From: Blasia pusilla
Taxonomy: Eukaryota; Marchantiophyta; Marchantiopsida; Blasiales
Assembly: GCA_050084515.1 (NCBI GenBank)
Contig: CM114271.1
Span: 50,096,001 to 50,160,000 of the forward strand
Direction: 5' to 3'
Length of the DNA: 64,000 nucleotides
The position numbers and the translations under genes are program-made. Below the pieces are notes generated by a model. It made no database searches. It was not told the origin of the DNA and worked only from the letters and a program-made list of their open reading frames with translations. This document shows positions 11,301 through 21,606 of the stretch, piece by piece (positions within the stretch are counted from its first letter, which is position 1; each line of letters opens with the position of its first letter).

Positions 11301-12494
11301 ATTCCAGAAGGGTTGATTGTTCCTAAGGAGGAGAAGGGGAAGGTACTCTGTCTTTTGCAAACTCTATATGGCTTGAAGCAAGCCGGTCGTGGATGGAATG
11401 AGAACTTGGATAGCTCTCTACAACATCTTGGATGGAAGTGCTAAAATTCAGATCCTTGTTTATACACAATGCAAATGGAAAGCTTCCTTTTGTTGCTTGC
11501 ACTTTATGTTGACGACTTGATAATCGGCGGCAAGAACTTCAAGCTAATTGTGAAGAGCAAGGAAGAGTTGCAGAACAAGTACAAGATGAAGGATCTTGGA
11601 AAACTTTCATACTTTCTTGGTATCACCTTCATCCGTGACGAGAAAGCTGGCACAATTTGTTTGAGTCAGGAAAAGTATATCCGAGAGAAATGGAGAGAAT
11701 TCGGGTTTGAAAAGATAAAGCCTGCATCTACACCAATGGAGGCAGGGCATTCTACGAATCATCTAAACGACTCATTGTTGGATAGTAAAGGTAAAGAGCT
11801 TTATCAAAGCGCAATGGGCTCTTTGCTCTACCTCGCAAACGGTACCAAGTACGATATCTCATTTGCTTGCCAACATTTTGCGTAGTACATGGCATGTCCG
11901 CAACTATCACATTGGCAAGGAGTGAAACGGATTCTTCGATACCTACAAGGAACAAAGGATCTTGTCCTACAGTATGGAGGACAAAATGCAAGCTTGGAAC
12001 TTGTAGGGTATAGTGATGCAGATTGGGGTGGATGTAGGGATACTCGTTGCTCTGTAGGAGGATACGCATTCCTTTTGGCAGGAGCGGCGGTGTCTTGGTC
12101 AAGTAAGAAGCAAAAAACTGTTTCCCTTTCTTCTACTGAGGCGGAATATGTTGCTGCAAGCGATGCTACCAAGGAAGCTCTTTGGTTACGCAAAGCCTTA
12201 GGTGACCATGGCGTCCTACAACCAAAAGCTATCCTCATCTATGAGGATAATCAATCATGCATTGCAATAGAAAAGAATCTTGCACATCACGGTCGCACGA
12301 AGCACTCTGATGTCAAGTACCATTTCTTGAGACAACAAGTGGAAGCTAAGGAGATTAGAATGGAATATTGTCCTACGGAGGAGATGGCAGCTGATATTTT
12401 TACCAAGCCTCTTGGGAAGGCAAAGTTTGTTACTTGCAGGAACATGCTTGGCCTAGTAGAGGGTCGTGCCCCTCTTATGGAGGAGGAGTGTTGA
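8369..12494 (+). pseudogene. Copia gag-pol polyprotein with six stops and a frameshift
   Basis: The start is MASSSRNEQHIDRLGDKNYG at 8369. A 10-bp insertion at about 8431-8440 shifts frame; everything after it is in one frame. Order: gag to about 8900, zinc knuckle CRACEEKGHWKGDKEC (about 9067-9114), protease with the Asp intact in RIDSAADVHI (about 9220-9250), integrase with the CESCIVGKAHRLPF zinc region (about 9745), reverse transcriptase with YVDD (about 11505), and RNase H ending ADIFTKPLGKAKF. In-frame stops lie at 8886, 9870, 10020, 10959, 11442 and 11883. Where element 1 still has the sense codon, two of three changes are C to T (CGA to TGA, CAG to TAG). No functional polyprotein can be made. 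Confidence 0.92.
12479..12488 (+). other. polypurine tract of Copia element 2
   Basis: GGAGGAGGAG directly precedes the TGTTGAGA start of the 3' LTR, the position expected for the plus-strand primer. The same site is deleted in element 1. Confidence 0.75.
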
Positions 12495-12808
12495 GAATAT
12501 TAATGTCGCTGCCCATTGTGAGGGACACGTGTAGTTTGTCACATGTGTACTTACTATTGTAAGCAAGAGGAAGTGGCATAAGGAAGCATGCTCATTCCCC
12601 CCTTTGAGTAGGATATAAAAGGGGTTCCCTTAATCTAATGTAGAAGCTAGTGAGATTTTAAGTCTTCTCTAAAGAGGTGCTAGTTTGTGGCTTAGCAAGT
12701 CATTAGTAGGAGCTACTACATGACACATGGAGGAAAGGAGCTTATGAAGACGGTAGAAGGAACTTTTGAGTTTGCAACTCTTAATCTTGCATAGTGTCTT
12801 TTCTATCA
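12489..12808 (+). repeat. 3' LTR of Copia element 2
   Basis: It begins TGTTGAGAATATTAATGTCG and ends CTATCA, 320 bp. Against the 5' LTR it shows an 8-bp deletion in the GGAGCTTCAAGAC region and several substitutions. Confidence 0.88.
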
Positions 12809-14330
12809 CACTCCCAACCGACTCGTATCCACGAGATTTGATGACAGCGTCGTTTAGCTGTCATCTCCAGGCATCTGCGGTTGGCACGGAATGCGCAAGA
12901 ATGTTGTTGTCCTCAACTTCCAACCTTTGTGAAGTGAAGACCAGTGCTTCTCGAATCCGCAATCTGCGAGTCTCTCTTCGAAAAATTGAGATACGGCCTA
13001 GAATCAGCCTGAACCACGGGATGGGGCGACAACATTATATCTGATTCTTTTCCCGAACACGCTGACCTGTTTTCTTGTTCATAAGAAGTCCGTTTATTGC
13101 TCGTGCTGTCAACTGAATCGAGGTGACATCTGGTCAGGATCTGAGCTACTGCTGCTGCTCCTTCTTCTTCCCTGCACATGCTCCGCCGCTTGCGACCAAC
13201 TAGGCTCCACCATTCCCTTCGTAATGAAGTATCATCATGAATACTCCCCACCAAATACCCGCATGTTGTCCACGTTATCCCCAAGTTACGCAAAGCTGTC
13301 GCAAATTATAGTTAAAAACCAAAAAGAAATGGAACATCGTTATGGAATCTTGCCGTTAAGATACTGATCCTTCTTATTTCCCACGGGTTCCCTAGAAAAT
13401 CAGAGACATTTGAGAAGTGCCAATTGCTCAGTTGGAGCTGGAACTTATATCTTCTGATTTAATAATGAATACATAAGGTCAAGGTTTAATTCTTTCTTGC
13501 CGCTATATTACTATTATACCTACTAGTAAGATGCCCGTGATAATCATGTACTCTTCAAGTGACAGGAAATGTATTAGCGTCTTTTTTCTGCGACGGATGG
13601 AGGCAAAGCTTCCGCGCAGAGGCCGCTCTTGTAAACCTTCCACTCAAGTCCCTGGCAATGCAATCCGTCGCAGCTGCGTTTGATCGATTGGTCTGATAAT
13701 TATATCTTGCCTGACTCAATTTCTGAGATCAGGTCAATGGATTCTGGCGGAGAGTTCGCAATTGCTTGCGTTAGGAGTGTCGAATCGTGTTGTGGTTTAG
13801 GTGAAATTGATTTTGCACATTCTTTGTAATATGTGAGTGTTGGTATCACTCAAACATGCACAAGTTACTATATTTTTAGGTTCCTACTTTTATATACATC
13901 TCTCCGGCATCTACGAGTATATTTTGTTCTCGTGGCTTCAAGATAAGGACTAACCACACCAATACGCGTGGTGAATACACATAAATTGGCTCCCTCAGTG
14001 GCAAGAGCATATGAAAGAGATGGACGCATGACAAGATCTTGACTCTCGGACTTTTGGAAATTGAATGAAACAGTGGGTTTGTGATCGAACGAGGTGCTTA
14101 CATTGCTGTAACATAACAATTACATCTCAATAGGAAGATATTGAAAATAAGAACGAAAATGCATCAGGTAAGAAAACCAGGTGTCACCTTCACATACAAG
14201 TGCTTAATAAGCTCCAATTGTCAACAAGCATCGAACTCAACATCAGAGGTATTTTGGATACGCATATTTGAAAATTTTATGAAAATCGGGTAGTAGTTCA
14301 AAAGTAAATTACAAAAATTATTCTTGCTGC

Positions 14331-14362
14331 CCGAATATGGATGTTCAAACATCCATACTCGG
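14331..14362. repeat. imperfect palindrome, 15-bp arms
   Basis: Arms 14331-14345 and 14348-14362 pair at 14 of 15 positions around a 2-base centre (core ATGGATGTT / AACATCCAT). Cruciform-type repeat of unknown role. Confidence 0.7.
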
Positions 14363-14700
14363 ATGTATATTCAAATCAAAAAGCAAATATCCTCTCTTGG
14401 AAATAAGAACCCAAAACTTATTAAGATTGATAAGAAATGAAGAAGAAAAACACGTTTCTTACGCTTCGTGTAACGCTGGACCCAACAGACCCGGCGGTCA
14501 AGTCCCCTAAGATACGAGCAATTGACGGACTGAGGTCTTTCGAGACCTGTAGAGCGATCGAATTCACGTGGGAGTGACCCCATAAGGACGGCGAGCCCAG
14601 GGAATATGGATGTTGAACGATGGCGCTGTGCTTGAAGTTCTGTGGTTAGTTCGTTCGTGGCCCATCTGCCGGAGTAGGGATTACGAAGACTGCAGCTCAA

Positions 14701-14755
14701 AAGTACGAAGTAAGGTCTTGGACTGATCTAAAGTACAAAGTGAGGTCTTGGACTG
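14701..14755. repeat. tandem duplication, period 30 bp
   Basis: AAGTACGAAGTAAGGTCTTG is repeated with two changes 30 bp further on, each copy followed by GACTG. Confidence 0.75.
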
Positions 14756-15048
14756 TCTCGGCCATGTGGGTATGGCATGCAGTTTGTGTTTGGGGTGATT
14801 CAGTCCGATGTATACGCATGTATGTCGTAGGCTGATCTTGTATTCTAGAATGACTTTAGGTTCTTGAATCGCAGCCCATATCGACTGCATCCGTCAGGGA
14901 GCTCAGTTGTTTACTTCGAAGGCCAAACCATGGACATCGTGGAGCCATGGCTCCGACCTATTGCAGATGCGCGAAGACCATCACGAAGCGTAAGCGAAGG
15001 GACATGCCCATCCACCCTTCACGGCACGAATTCGGTTTATGCCCACGG

Positions 15049-15055
15049 TATAAAT
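15049..15055 (+). promoter_or_regulatory. possible TATA box of the protease-like gene
   Basis: TATAAAT lies about 430 bp before the start codon. It is the best TATA-like word in the upstream 500 bp. The distance implies a long leader or an undetected leader intron, so the assignment is tentative. Confidence 0.25.
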
Positions 15056-15486
15056 CCGATCTAGAGCTCAGTAGAGTCGGACTCCTCCAGCGCCCACGCC
15101 TGACGGATATCGCTCAGGCGATTATCGATCACTCCGTAAATCGTACGTATTTGATCGGCTTAGAACTGCGCAGAAATCGAATCTCAATCACAGATAGATG
15201 CACATCTGTGGCTCGCTCGATCCCGGACAGTAAAGTTTCGTTGAATTTTGGCGCTGGAGAGTCCCTGCTTCTTTCGTGCATCGCTCGATCGAAGTGCCTT
15301 GCCCTTGCCTCCACACAACCCCTAGAAACTCAAGGAATCGGTCGTGCACGACACCGCCAGAGTGCAAAATCGAATCTGGAACGGCTACGCCGCATTGCCT
15401 CGTGGGTTTGAAATTTGGGTTGCGAGTGTAGCGCGCCGTGAAAAGAATCGAAGGTCGGCCACATTAAGCTTTGTGAATTCGAGCAA

Positions 15487-16872
15487 ATGAACAGCACTCG
15501 GTGGTCCGCGCCAAAATGGAGCGTGGTCGCGATCGCGATCGCGCTCACCACGCTCCTGCTGGTGTGTCCCTCGACTTCATCTCGATCGTTGAGCTGGGAG
15601 GACTTCGGACGGGCGCTGTCGGAGGGCCTGGATGGCGAGCATAGCACAGGGCTGCGAGCGGAACTGAAGCCTCTGGTGCCGGAGGGCCTGAGTAGGCAGG
15701 AACGCATCGACTTCTCTCGCAGCCGAAGCATTGCCGCCGCTGTGGGCTCGGAAGTCTCTGAAATCGGAACCCGACTGTTTGTCGTCCCCTACGATTACGT
15801 CCTGACTTTCCAGATGGGCACTCCGCCGCAGAACTTCACTGCCATCCCCAGTACTGGCGCCGATCTCATCTGGGTCCAGTGCACGTCCTGCGACAACTGC
15901 TCGATTCCACAGAGCGCCCTCTTCAACCCCGACTCCTCGTCCAGCTACACCGCTGTTCCTTGCTCCAGCCAGCTCTGCAGCCTCGATAAGCAGCAGAGCT
16001 GCAATGCCTCCGACAGCATCTGCAGCTACGAGTACCCGTATGCAGATGGAACTTCCAGTTCGGGCACGATTGCGACGGAAACCATCATTATGGGGGACGT
16101 ACCGATTCCGTCCGTCGTAATCGGATGTGCGGACGCTGAAACGGGCGCGTTCGCGAACGCCGACGGCGTGGTGGGCTTGGGCAGGGGCAACCTCTCGCTG
16201 CCCTCACAGCTATCGACCACTGTCGGCAGAGTGTTCGCTTACTGTCTGCTCGACTATTTCGACCTTCCGACTGCTTCCAGCCCCATCGTTTTCGGAAACT
16301 CGCCGCTGTCCAGCGATCCTATGCTCACCTTCACGCCACTGATCTCGAACCCGGTGTTTCCGAGCTTCTATTACGTGAATCTCACGGGAATGAGCGTCGC
16401 TGGTCAGCTTCTCCAAATCTCCAACTCGTCTGCAGGGAACGTTTCCAATGCCGACGTCTTCGCAATCGATCCCGCGACTGGTTCCGGAGGCACCGTCTTC
16501 GGGTCGGGCACCAGCTTCTCACATCTGCCTCAGCTCGCTTACGACGCTCTCAAGCAGGCTGTGGAGGCGGCTCTTCCGTTCCCCGTGCTCTCGACATCAA
16601 ATTTCGACTGCTGTTTCAACGTGTCCGGTGTCGTAAACGGAAGCGTTCCCGAGATCGTCTTCCATTTCGAAGGGGCGGATTTGTTCCTCGCCAACAACAG
16701 CAGCTTCATCTTTGACGGTCCCGGAGAGGACATTTTGTGCTTGGCTACGCTAACGGAATCTCTTGGGCCCAGTGTTATAATAGGAAACCATCAGCAGCAG
16801 GACCTTGTGGTGGTGTACGATGTGGACAACTCCCGTCTCGGCTGGAAATACCAAAAGTGTGACACTCTGTAG
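15487..16872 (+). CDS. nepenthesin-like A1 aspartic protease homologue lacking both catalytic Asp
   Basis: A 461-residue intronless gene of the plant A1B (nepenthesin-type) family. Residues 1 to about 33 form a signal peptide (hydrophobic VVAIAIALTTLLLV), so the product should enter the secretory pathway. A pro-region is followed by the two-lobed fold. Typical features present are the MGTPPQNF strand, DLIWVQC, a cysteine-rich nepenthesin insert (about 132-180), the flap YADGTSSSG, GVVGLGRG and the C-terminal IIGN motif. About ten N-glycosylation sequons are visible. The first active-site motif, normally DTGS, reads STGA (Ser122). The second, normally DSGT, reads GSGT (Gly339). Both catalytic aspartates are therefore gone while the frame is intact. 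By analogy with xylanase-inhibitor and other non-catalytic A1 relatives it may bind a ligand or inhibit rather than cut; this is inference. The start is the first ATG, before the signal peptide. Confidence 0.9.
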   Translation: MNSTRWSAPKWSVVAIAIALTTLLLVCPSTSSRSLSWEDFGRALSEGLDGEHSTGLRAELKPLVPEGLSRQERIDFSRSRSIAAAVGSEVSEIGTRLFVVPYDYVLTFQMGTPPQNFTAIPSTGADLIWVQCTSCDNCSIPQSALFNPDSSSSYTAVPCSSQLCSLDKQQSCNASDSICSYEYPYADGTSSSGTIATETIIMGDVPIPSVVIGCADAETGAFANADGVVGLGRGNLSLPSQLSTTVGRVFAYCLLDYFDLPTASSPIVFGNSPLSSDPMLTFTPLISNPVFPSFYYVNLTGMSVAGQLLQISNSSAGNVSNADVFAIDPATGSGGTVFGSGTSFSHLPQLAYDALKQAVEAALPFPVLSTSNFDCCFNVSGVVNGSVPEIVFHFEGADLFLANNSSFIFDGPGEDILCLATLTESLGPSVIIGNHQQQDLVVVYDVDNSRLGWKYQKCDTL

Positions 16873-17052
16873 AAAACGCGTATCGACCGGGTTCCAGTCC
16901 AGTCATGAAAAGGGATGGAGTTCCCAAGTGTGTGACACTCTCTAAAGCACTAGTATCTACCGGGATCCAAACCAATCATGAAAACGGCTGGAGCTCCCAA
17001 ATGTGTGACACTCAAAGAACGCGCTACTGGTTTTGGTTCAATCATGAAGACT
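16841..17052 (+). repeat. 73-bp tandem repeat derived from the gene's 3' end
   Basis: Three diverged copies start at about 16841, 16914 and 16987. The first copy contains the last codons (GWKYQKCDTL) and stop of the protease-like gene. Copies two and three repeat the GTGTGACACTC core and the following ACC-GG-TCC and AATCATGAA words in what should be the 3' UTR. Confidence 0.75.
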
Positions 17053-17667
17053 GTTAGTATACGAAGGTCACCATCATATACCAGTTTGGAAATATCACTC
17101 TCACTCCCACACAATTTTTAGGCTTAACGTTGAGTGACGACCCACAAGGCAGATTGCGAAGACATTATGATTAGGAGGTTCTAATGATATCAATAAAAGA
17201 GTAATCTAGTAATCACTCAAAAAAATCATGTCTAGTAATCACTCAAAAAAAATTTAAACGGGATGAAGTTTGGTATTCAAGAAGATCCACAGTTGGAAAT
17301 GTAGGGAACAAAAGTCATGGTTGGAAATGTACATGTACGGAACAAAAGTCATGGTTGGGAAGGTCAAGCTCCCCAAGGTTACCACTCCTCATAAAGGGAA
17401 GGGTGACCTATACTCGTAGGTCACCTCCTAAGAGCAGGTCACATATGACCTCTCAAAATAGGGAAGTACCCTTGATACTATCTCGCCCTACGCCTCATCT
17501 ACCATGACAGCTATCGTGCCAATACACATCTCTGCCAACATACTTTGGCTGTCATGCACACACATGTCTAGGATCCATCTAGCTATGAATCCGAGCTCCA
17601 AACAGGGCGTGGGGTGTGCAGTCGCAGGCTATGACGAAAAGTAACCAACCAATACAATATTCTCTTC

Positions 17668-17701
<34 letters not shown>

Positions 17702-18593
17702 AGTTTTTCCATAATCCCCATCACCACCTTTATTTTTACCCGTAAACCCACAAGGATATGGTGGCTATATTTGATGCAATACTGCTGACGTTGCCTCTAG
17801 AATCTCATCCCACCAAACAAGAAGGCTAGAACCATCTCAGCCTACGTCTTGAAGCTAGTGGGATGCTCAACGGTTGGGTCTGATCTGATTGTAAATTGGT
17901 TTCCGATCTGGGAAAAGTTTCCCTGGTCACTTTCAGGGTCTCCACACCTGCATTTCATTACAAGGTGGAAACTCATATTATGTGGAGAATTAGGAAAACT
18001 TATTTAAGTAGAATACAGAACATCTATGCAAAGATCTACATTCCTTGTAAATCTTCCTTGCTGATAGTTGAGACCCAAACTTATTACAGAGTTGTAGAAA
18101 CTGAACGCTAATATTAGAGATATGACTTACTTCATGATAGAGAACTTACAAATGGCCTCTGAACTTACATTCAGAGGCGCAACAAATTTTACAATTTGCG
18201 CACCATCAATTGTCCAACTGGAAGTTTCTGCATAGGGGTCTTTAATCATTTCTTTGTGATAACTCTTGACAAAGCGATCATCTCCAAGTAAGAATGAAAA
18301 TGCAGTCTGCACAATAATTTTCAGGTCACAAATTTTGAGGACACTATCCAAGAACATATATTCATATCCACTCCAAAAACCTCAAGATTTATAGTGCAAC
18401 TAAGCAGTTTGGTGCTTCAGCAATAGGAATTGTTCTATGTGGACCCCCGCCTAGCATTCACCGGATCAACATTGCACCAAATACATCAGATTCTAGGAGA
18501 GAGGGTTCTGGCCCAAGAAGATGCCCCACCTCTGAACGTGTAGGGGCTCCTCCAAACAGCCTCCATGGCATTCGAGGCAAATCACCTCATTTC
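17053..18593. other. intergenic repeat-rich DNA
   Basis: No gene recognised. It holds short tandem duplications (CTAGTAATCACTCAAAAAAA twice at about 17192-17250; GGAACAAAAGTCATGGTTGG twice near 17307-17357) and a (CT)n microsatellite at about 17672-17699. A 76-codon minus-strand frame at 18127-18357 looks protein-like but matches nothing I know. The right end may already belong to the Helitron. Confidence 0.5.
17672..17699. repeat. (CT)n microsatellite
   Basis: An uninterrupted run of about 14 CT dinucleotides. Confidence 0.9.
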
Positions 18594-20286
18594 TTGCAGA
18601 ACGCCTCACAATGCTGTTGCATTGATAGCACCAATATGCAATGCCTGCAGTTGACGACATCTTTCTCATTACCCCGGTTCCTTAGCTTCAACAACTTGTT
18701 ATTTTTTGAGTTTGTATTTCTTACTCTGGATTTTGCAATTGAAGCAGGTCACTTTTCTACTCAACAACATGAAAGTTCAGGTACATTTCTCATGACACGG
18801 CCATCAGTTGAGTTCCACACCAACCTCATTTCTTTTCATATATATTTCAAATCTGCTCTTATACACGTGTGTAATGAAACAAAACCGTTCCCTTTAGAGT
18901 TGTTCTTTGTCATTCATCTATGCAATGAAGATTCATGTTCTTACTACCATTCACTTCTTAAAATCACATTCCACACCATTTATAAAATAGTCATTTTAGT
19001 ATAAGCCTATTTATTTCTTACAAGTACTAAAATATTTTTGCAATCCAAAATACACCTCAATTCTGAAATTTTACATAACTAGTGCAACATTCCCATTGCA
19101 TATGCTATTGTTATCATCATCCATTTTTGGCCATCATGGCTAGACTAAGGAATGAAGGGTCCAACTCCCACCGGTAACTGCATCATCATGTCCTGGTCTT
19201 TCCTCAAGACTTCTTGTTCCTCTCGCACCCCCTTTCCACTCATGTTTCCCGTACACACACCAGCCTTGTCAAGGACACTACTACATCCCCGCTCCTCGCG
19301 ACTTCCTCCACTACTTCTTATACCACGTGTAGGACACTTTCATCTTTGTGAACCATGTACCTCGAGGAAGCCACAGACTGACCTTAATGTTTATATGACA
19401 CTTGCCTACATCAGACGCATTCTTAGTGTGAATCCCCTTAAGCTTCAACTTCTATCAACTGTCGACTCATATACAGGTATTGAAGCCAAATACAATGGCT
19501 TCCATAAGGGATTTTTTAACGAATCCTCACTTCTTGATTCTCCTCTTGTAGAGTTTAACCTCAATAATCTTGATCCTCACTCCCCAATGCAGTTTGCATA
19601 GCCGATCAAAGATATACTCTCAATTAACTTGAGAATTAACAAATTATATAAAGATTATAAGACATTATTAGAGTTGCCCAATCCTAGTTTTGGATTGGTA
19701 ATTCTGCCATCTAAAGCAATGTAAGGAATACTGAAAGAATCTCAAGACAAGGGTCAAGTAACCCATAGCATGCACCATGATCCTTACCATCCAGAACTCA
19801 ACATTTTACAAGATGTCACCTATTCTTTACCTATGAAAAAAAAAACTTCAACAGACATTTTTTATAGTGGAAGTCTTTATTTGCATGAGAATTCAACAAC
19901 ATGTGAGAGTCTCCTCACAGATAGTACAGGTACCTCTTTGGACCCAAACCTTACTTTAGAGACAAGTTTATTTCTATTCTTGTTTCCATATCTCCGCAGT
20001 TATTACAAATGTGAGTCCTCATTCTCATAATATAATCGTAACCATTCTAGGCAATTTTTTAGTGTCTTCTCTTTGTTTAAACCTTACTCCTTGTTAATGC
20101 ATGAGCTAAGGCAATCTATAATCTTATCTTCTTCAAGTAGATCCTTCATACTAAGCCGTAAGTTTGAAAAACTAAAAAAAGACAAACCTGATCTGCCAAA
20201 AAAACATCTACATAGACACTTGTCAAAATATTCTATTAGTCCTCATATTCCAAGTAGTCCTTCATGGCATCGCAGACCTCAAAGCC

Positions 20287-21402
20287 ATGGTCCACAAATG
20301 GGGCATGCCACACTTTTTCCTTACCTTAACATCTGACAAGGTATCAGCCACAAGATGGCCAGAGTATGATGATAGTGAATTTCTATTAAAGAAATTCAAT
20401 CCATCAACGCTCCTACAGAGTGCGCTGAGCTTTTTCACACAAGGTTATAATCTTTTCTATCAAGTTTCATATTTGGGGGCCCCAAAATACTTGGACGAGT
20501 GCTTCATTACTTACTTCGGTATGAACTCTAGGGTCAAGGCAGCTTGCATTGCCACATGATACTATGGATTGATGCCTCAGACATTTGGCAAATTACGTTA
20601 GAGATAACCGCATATATTCCATCTACTTCTCCATATACTAAATCTAACTTAGAAAATGCTTCAACACTCTTTTCATAAGACCTTCTTTCTCAATACGTCT
20701 TAAATAAACAACTACACAGGTACAAAGAAGGATATGTATTATACGCAAAAAAAATCGGAAACCTCATTGTTGCCTAAGATTTCCCTCACCTCCAAACCAG
20801 AAAATTGAGCCATATATCGATCCAAATACAATGAGATGGAAATATTATCGTCCATCTCTAGAACACCGTAATGTAATTCCCTATCACCCTTTGCTGTTAC
20901 TATTATGGGGAGCACATATGAACGTACAAAGAGTCACGAATACAGACTGGTCCTTTTATTTACTAAAATATGCGCTTAAATCTGAACCAACAAGATCCTT
21001 GGATATTGACAATGCTCGATGCCTAGGATTAGGAGGCTTAGATGAAATTAAGTTAAAACTGATTTCACAAGTGATTTTAAACAGATCTATGTTGACTCTA
21101 ATCCCCCACATTGACGGAGCTCATTATACTGAAATGCTTTTGTTCTCTGTATTCATCTTGTTGTTGTGTATTCCAACATGCCACCACAACTTGAAAGTCT
21201 TACATTTATTGAATACTGGTCCACGTATGAATTAGTCAAGGCATACTCTGTAAACATGAATAAATTCTATGCCTTGGAAAATCTTGGAAATATTGTAACA
21301 AGCACAAATCGTGTTGTCCGATTTACTGACTTCTACTCTCTGCATCAGTGGAACGAACTATTCAACTCAACGTTGCTTCCACAACATTTCATTCAAGTCT
21401 GA
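20287..21402 (+). pseudogene. Helitron Rep-domain remnant
   Basis: The segment GMPHFFLTLTSDKVSATRWP (about 20300-20360) matches the conserved strand that precedes the HUH nuclease motif in plant Helitron Rep domains. Further on, a plus-strand block with SLDIDNARCLGLGGLDEIKL (about 20995-21055) and another with PPQLESLTFIEYWSTYELVK (about 21180-21240) follow the usual linker between Rep and helicase. I do not see a convincing HUH motif. The blocks are in different frames with stops between them. Confidence 0.65.
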
Positions 21403-21606
21403 AATATCTCTTATATCTTCACAATTAGAATCTTGGACCTACTTACATGAATGCATACATAGACAAATTGACAATAACATTGAAGATGTCTTTAAACTAG
21501 TTAGAAACCATGCTATCAAAAATCTATGGGGACAAGTTCACCTTTCAGAAATCCTTGCCAAGGTTTCTGACGTACTACAACAAGAATTTGATATGGACAT
21601 AGTAAA

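Larger units (their letters stand above)
7877..12808 (+). mobile_element. Copia element 2, full length but inactivated
   Basis: A complete Ty1/Copia element of 4,932 bp with two LTRs (328 and 320 bp), a tRNA-Met primer-binding site, one long gag-pol frame in Copia order (gag, zinc knuckle, protease, integrase, reverse transcriptase, RNase H) and a polypurine tract. The 8-bp LTR length difference is a single deletion in the 3' LTR near 12759. Flanking 5-mers are CATTG and CACTC, so there is no perfect target duplication. Substitutions between the LTRs and six stops show an old insertion. Confidence 0.92.
12809..15486. other. intergenic DNA upstream of the protease-like gene
   Basis: I recognise no gene. 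A 126-codon minus-strand frame at 12913-13293 and a 154-codon plus-strand frame at 14947-15411 show no family signature. Visible structure: a 15-bp-arm hairpin at 14331-14362 and a 30-bp-period tandem duplication at 14701-14755. The last part should contain the promoter of the gene at 15487. Confidence 0.5.

Noticed and set aside
7872-12813. Target-site duplication for Copia element 2
   Set aside because: The flanking 5-mers CATTG and CACTC agree at only three of five positions, so it is not claimed.
12913-13293. 126-codon minus-strand frame beside Copia element 2
   Set aside because: No family signature; composition like surrounding non-coding DNA.
14947-15411. 154-codon plus-strand frame just before the protease-like gene
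   Set aside because: No family motif, Arg/Ser-rich composition typical of chance frames in this GC-rich stretch, and it overlaps the expected promoter and leader.
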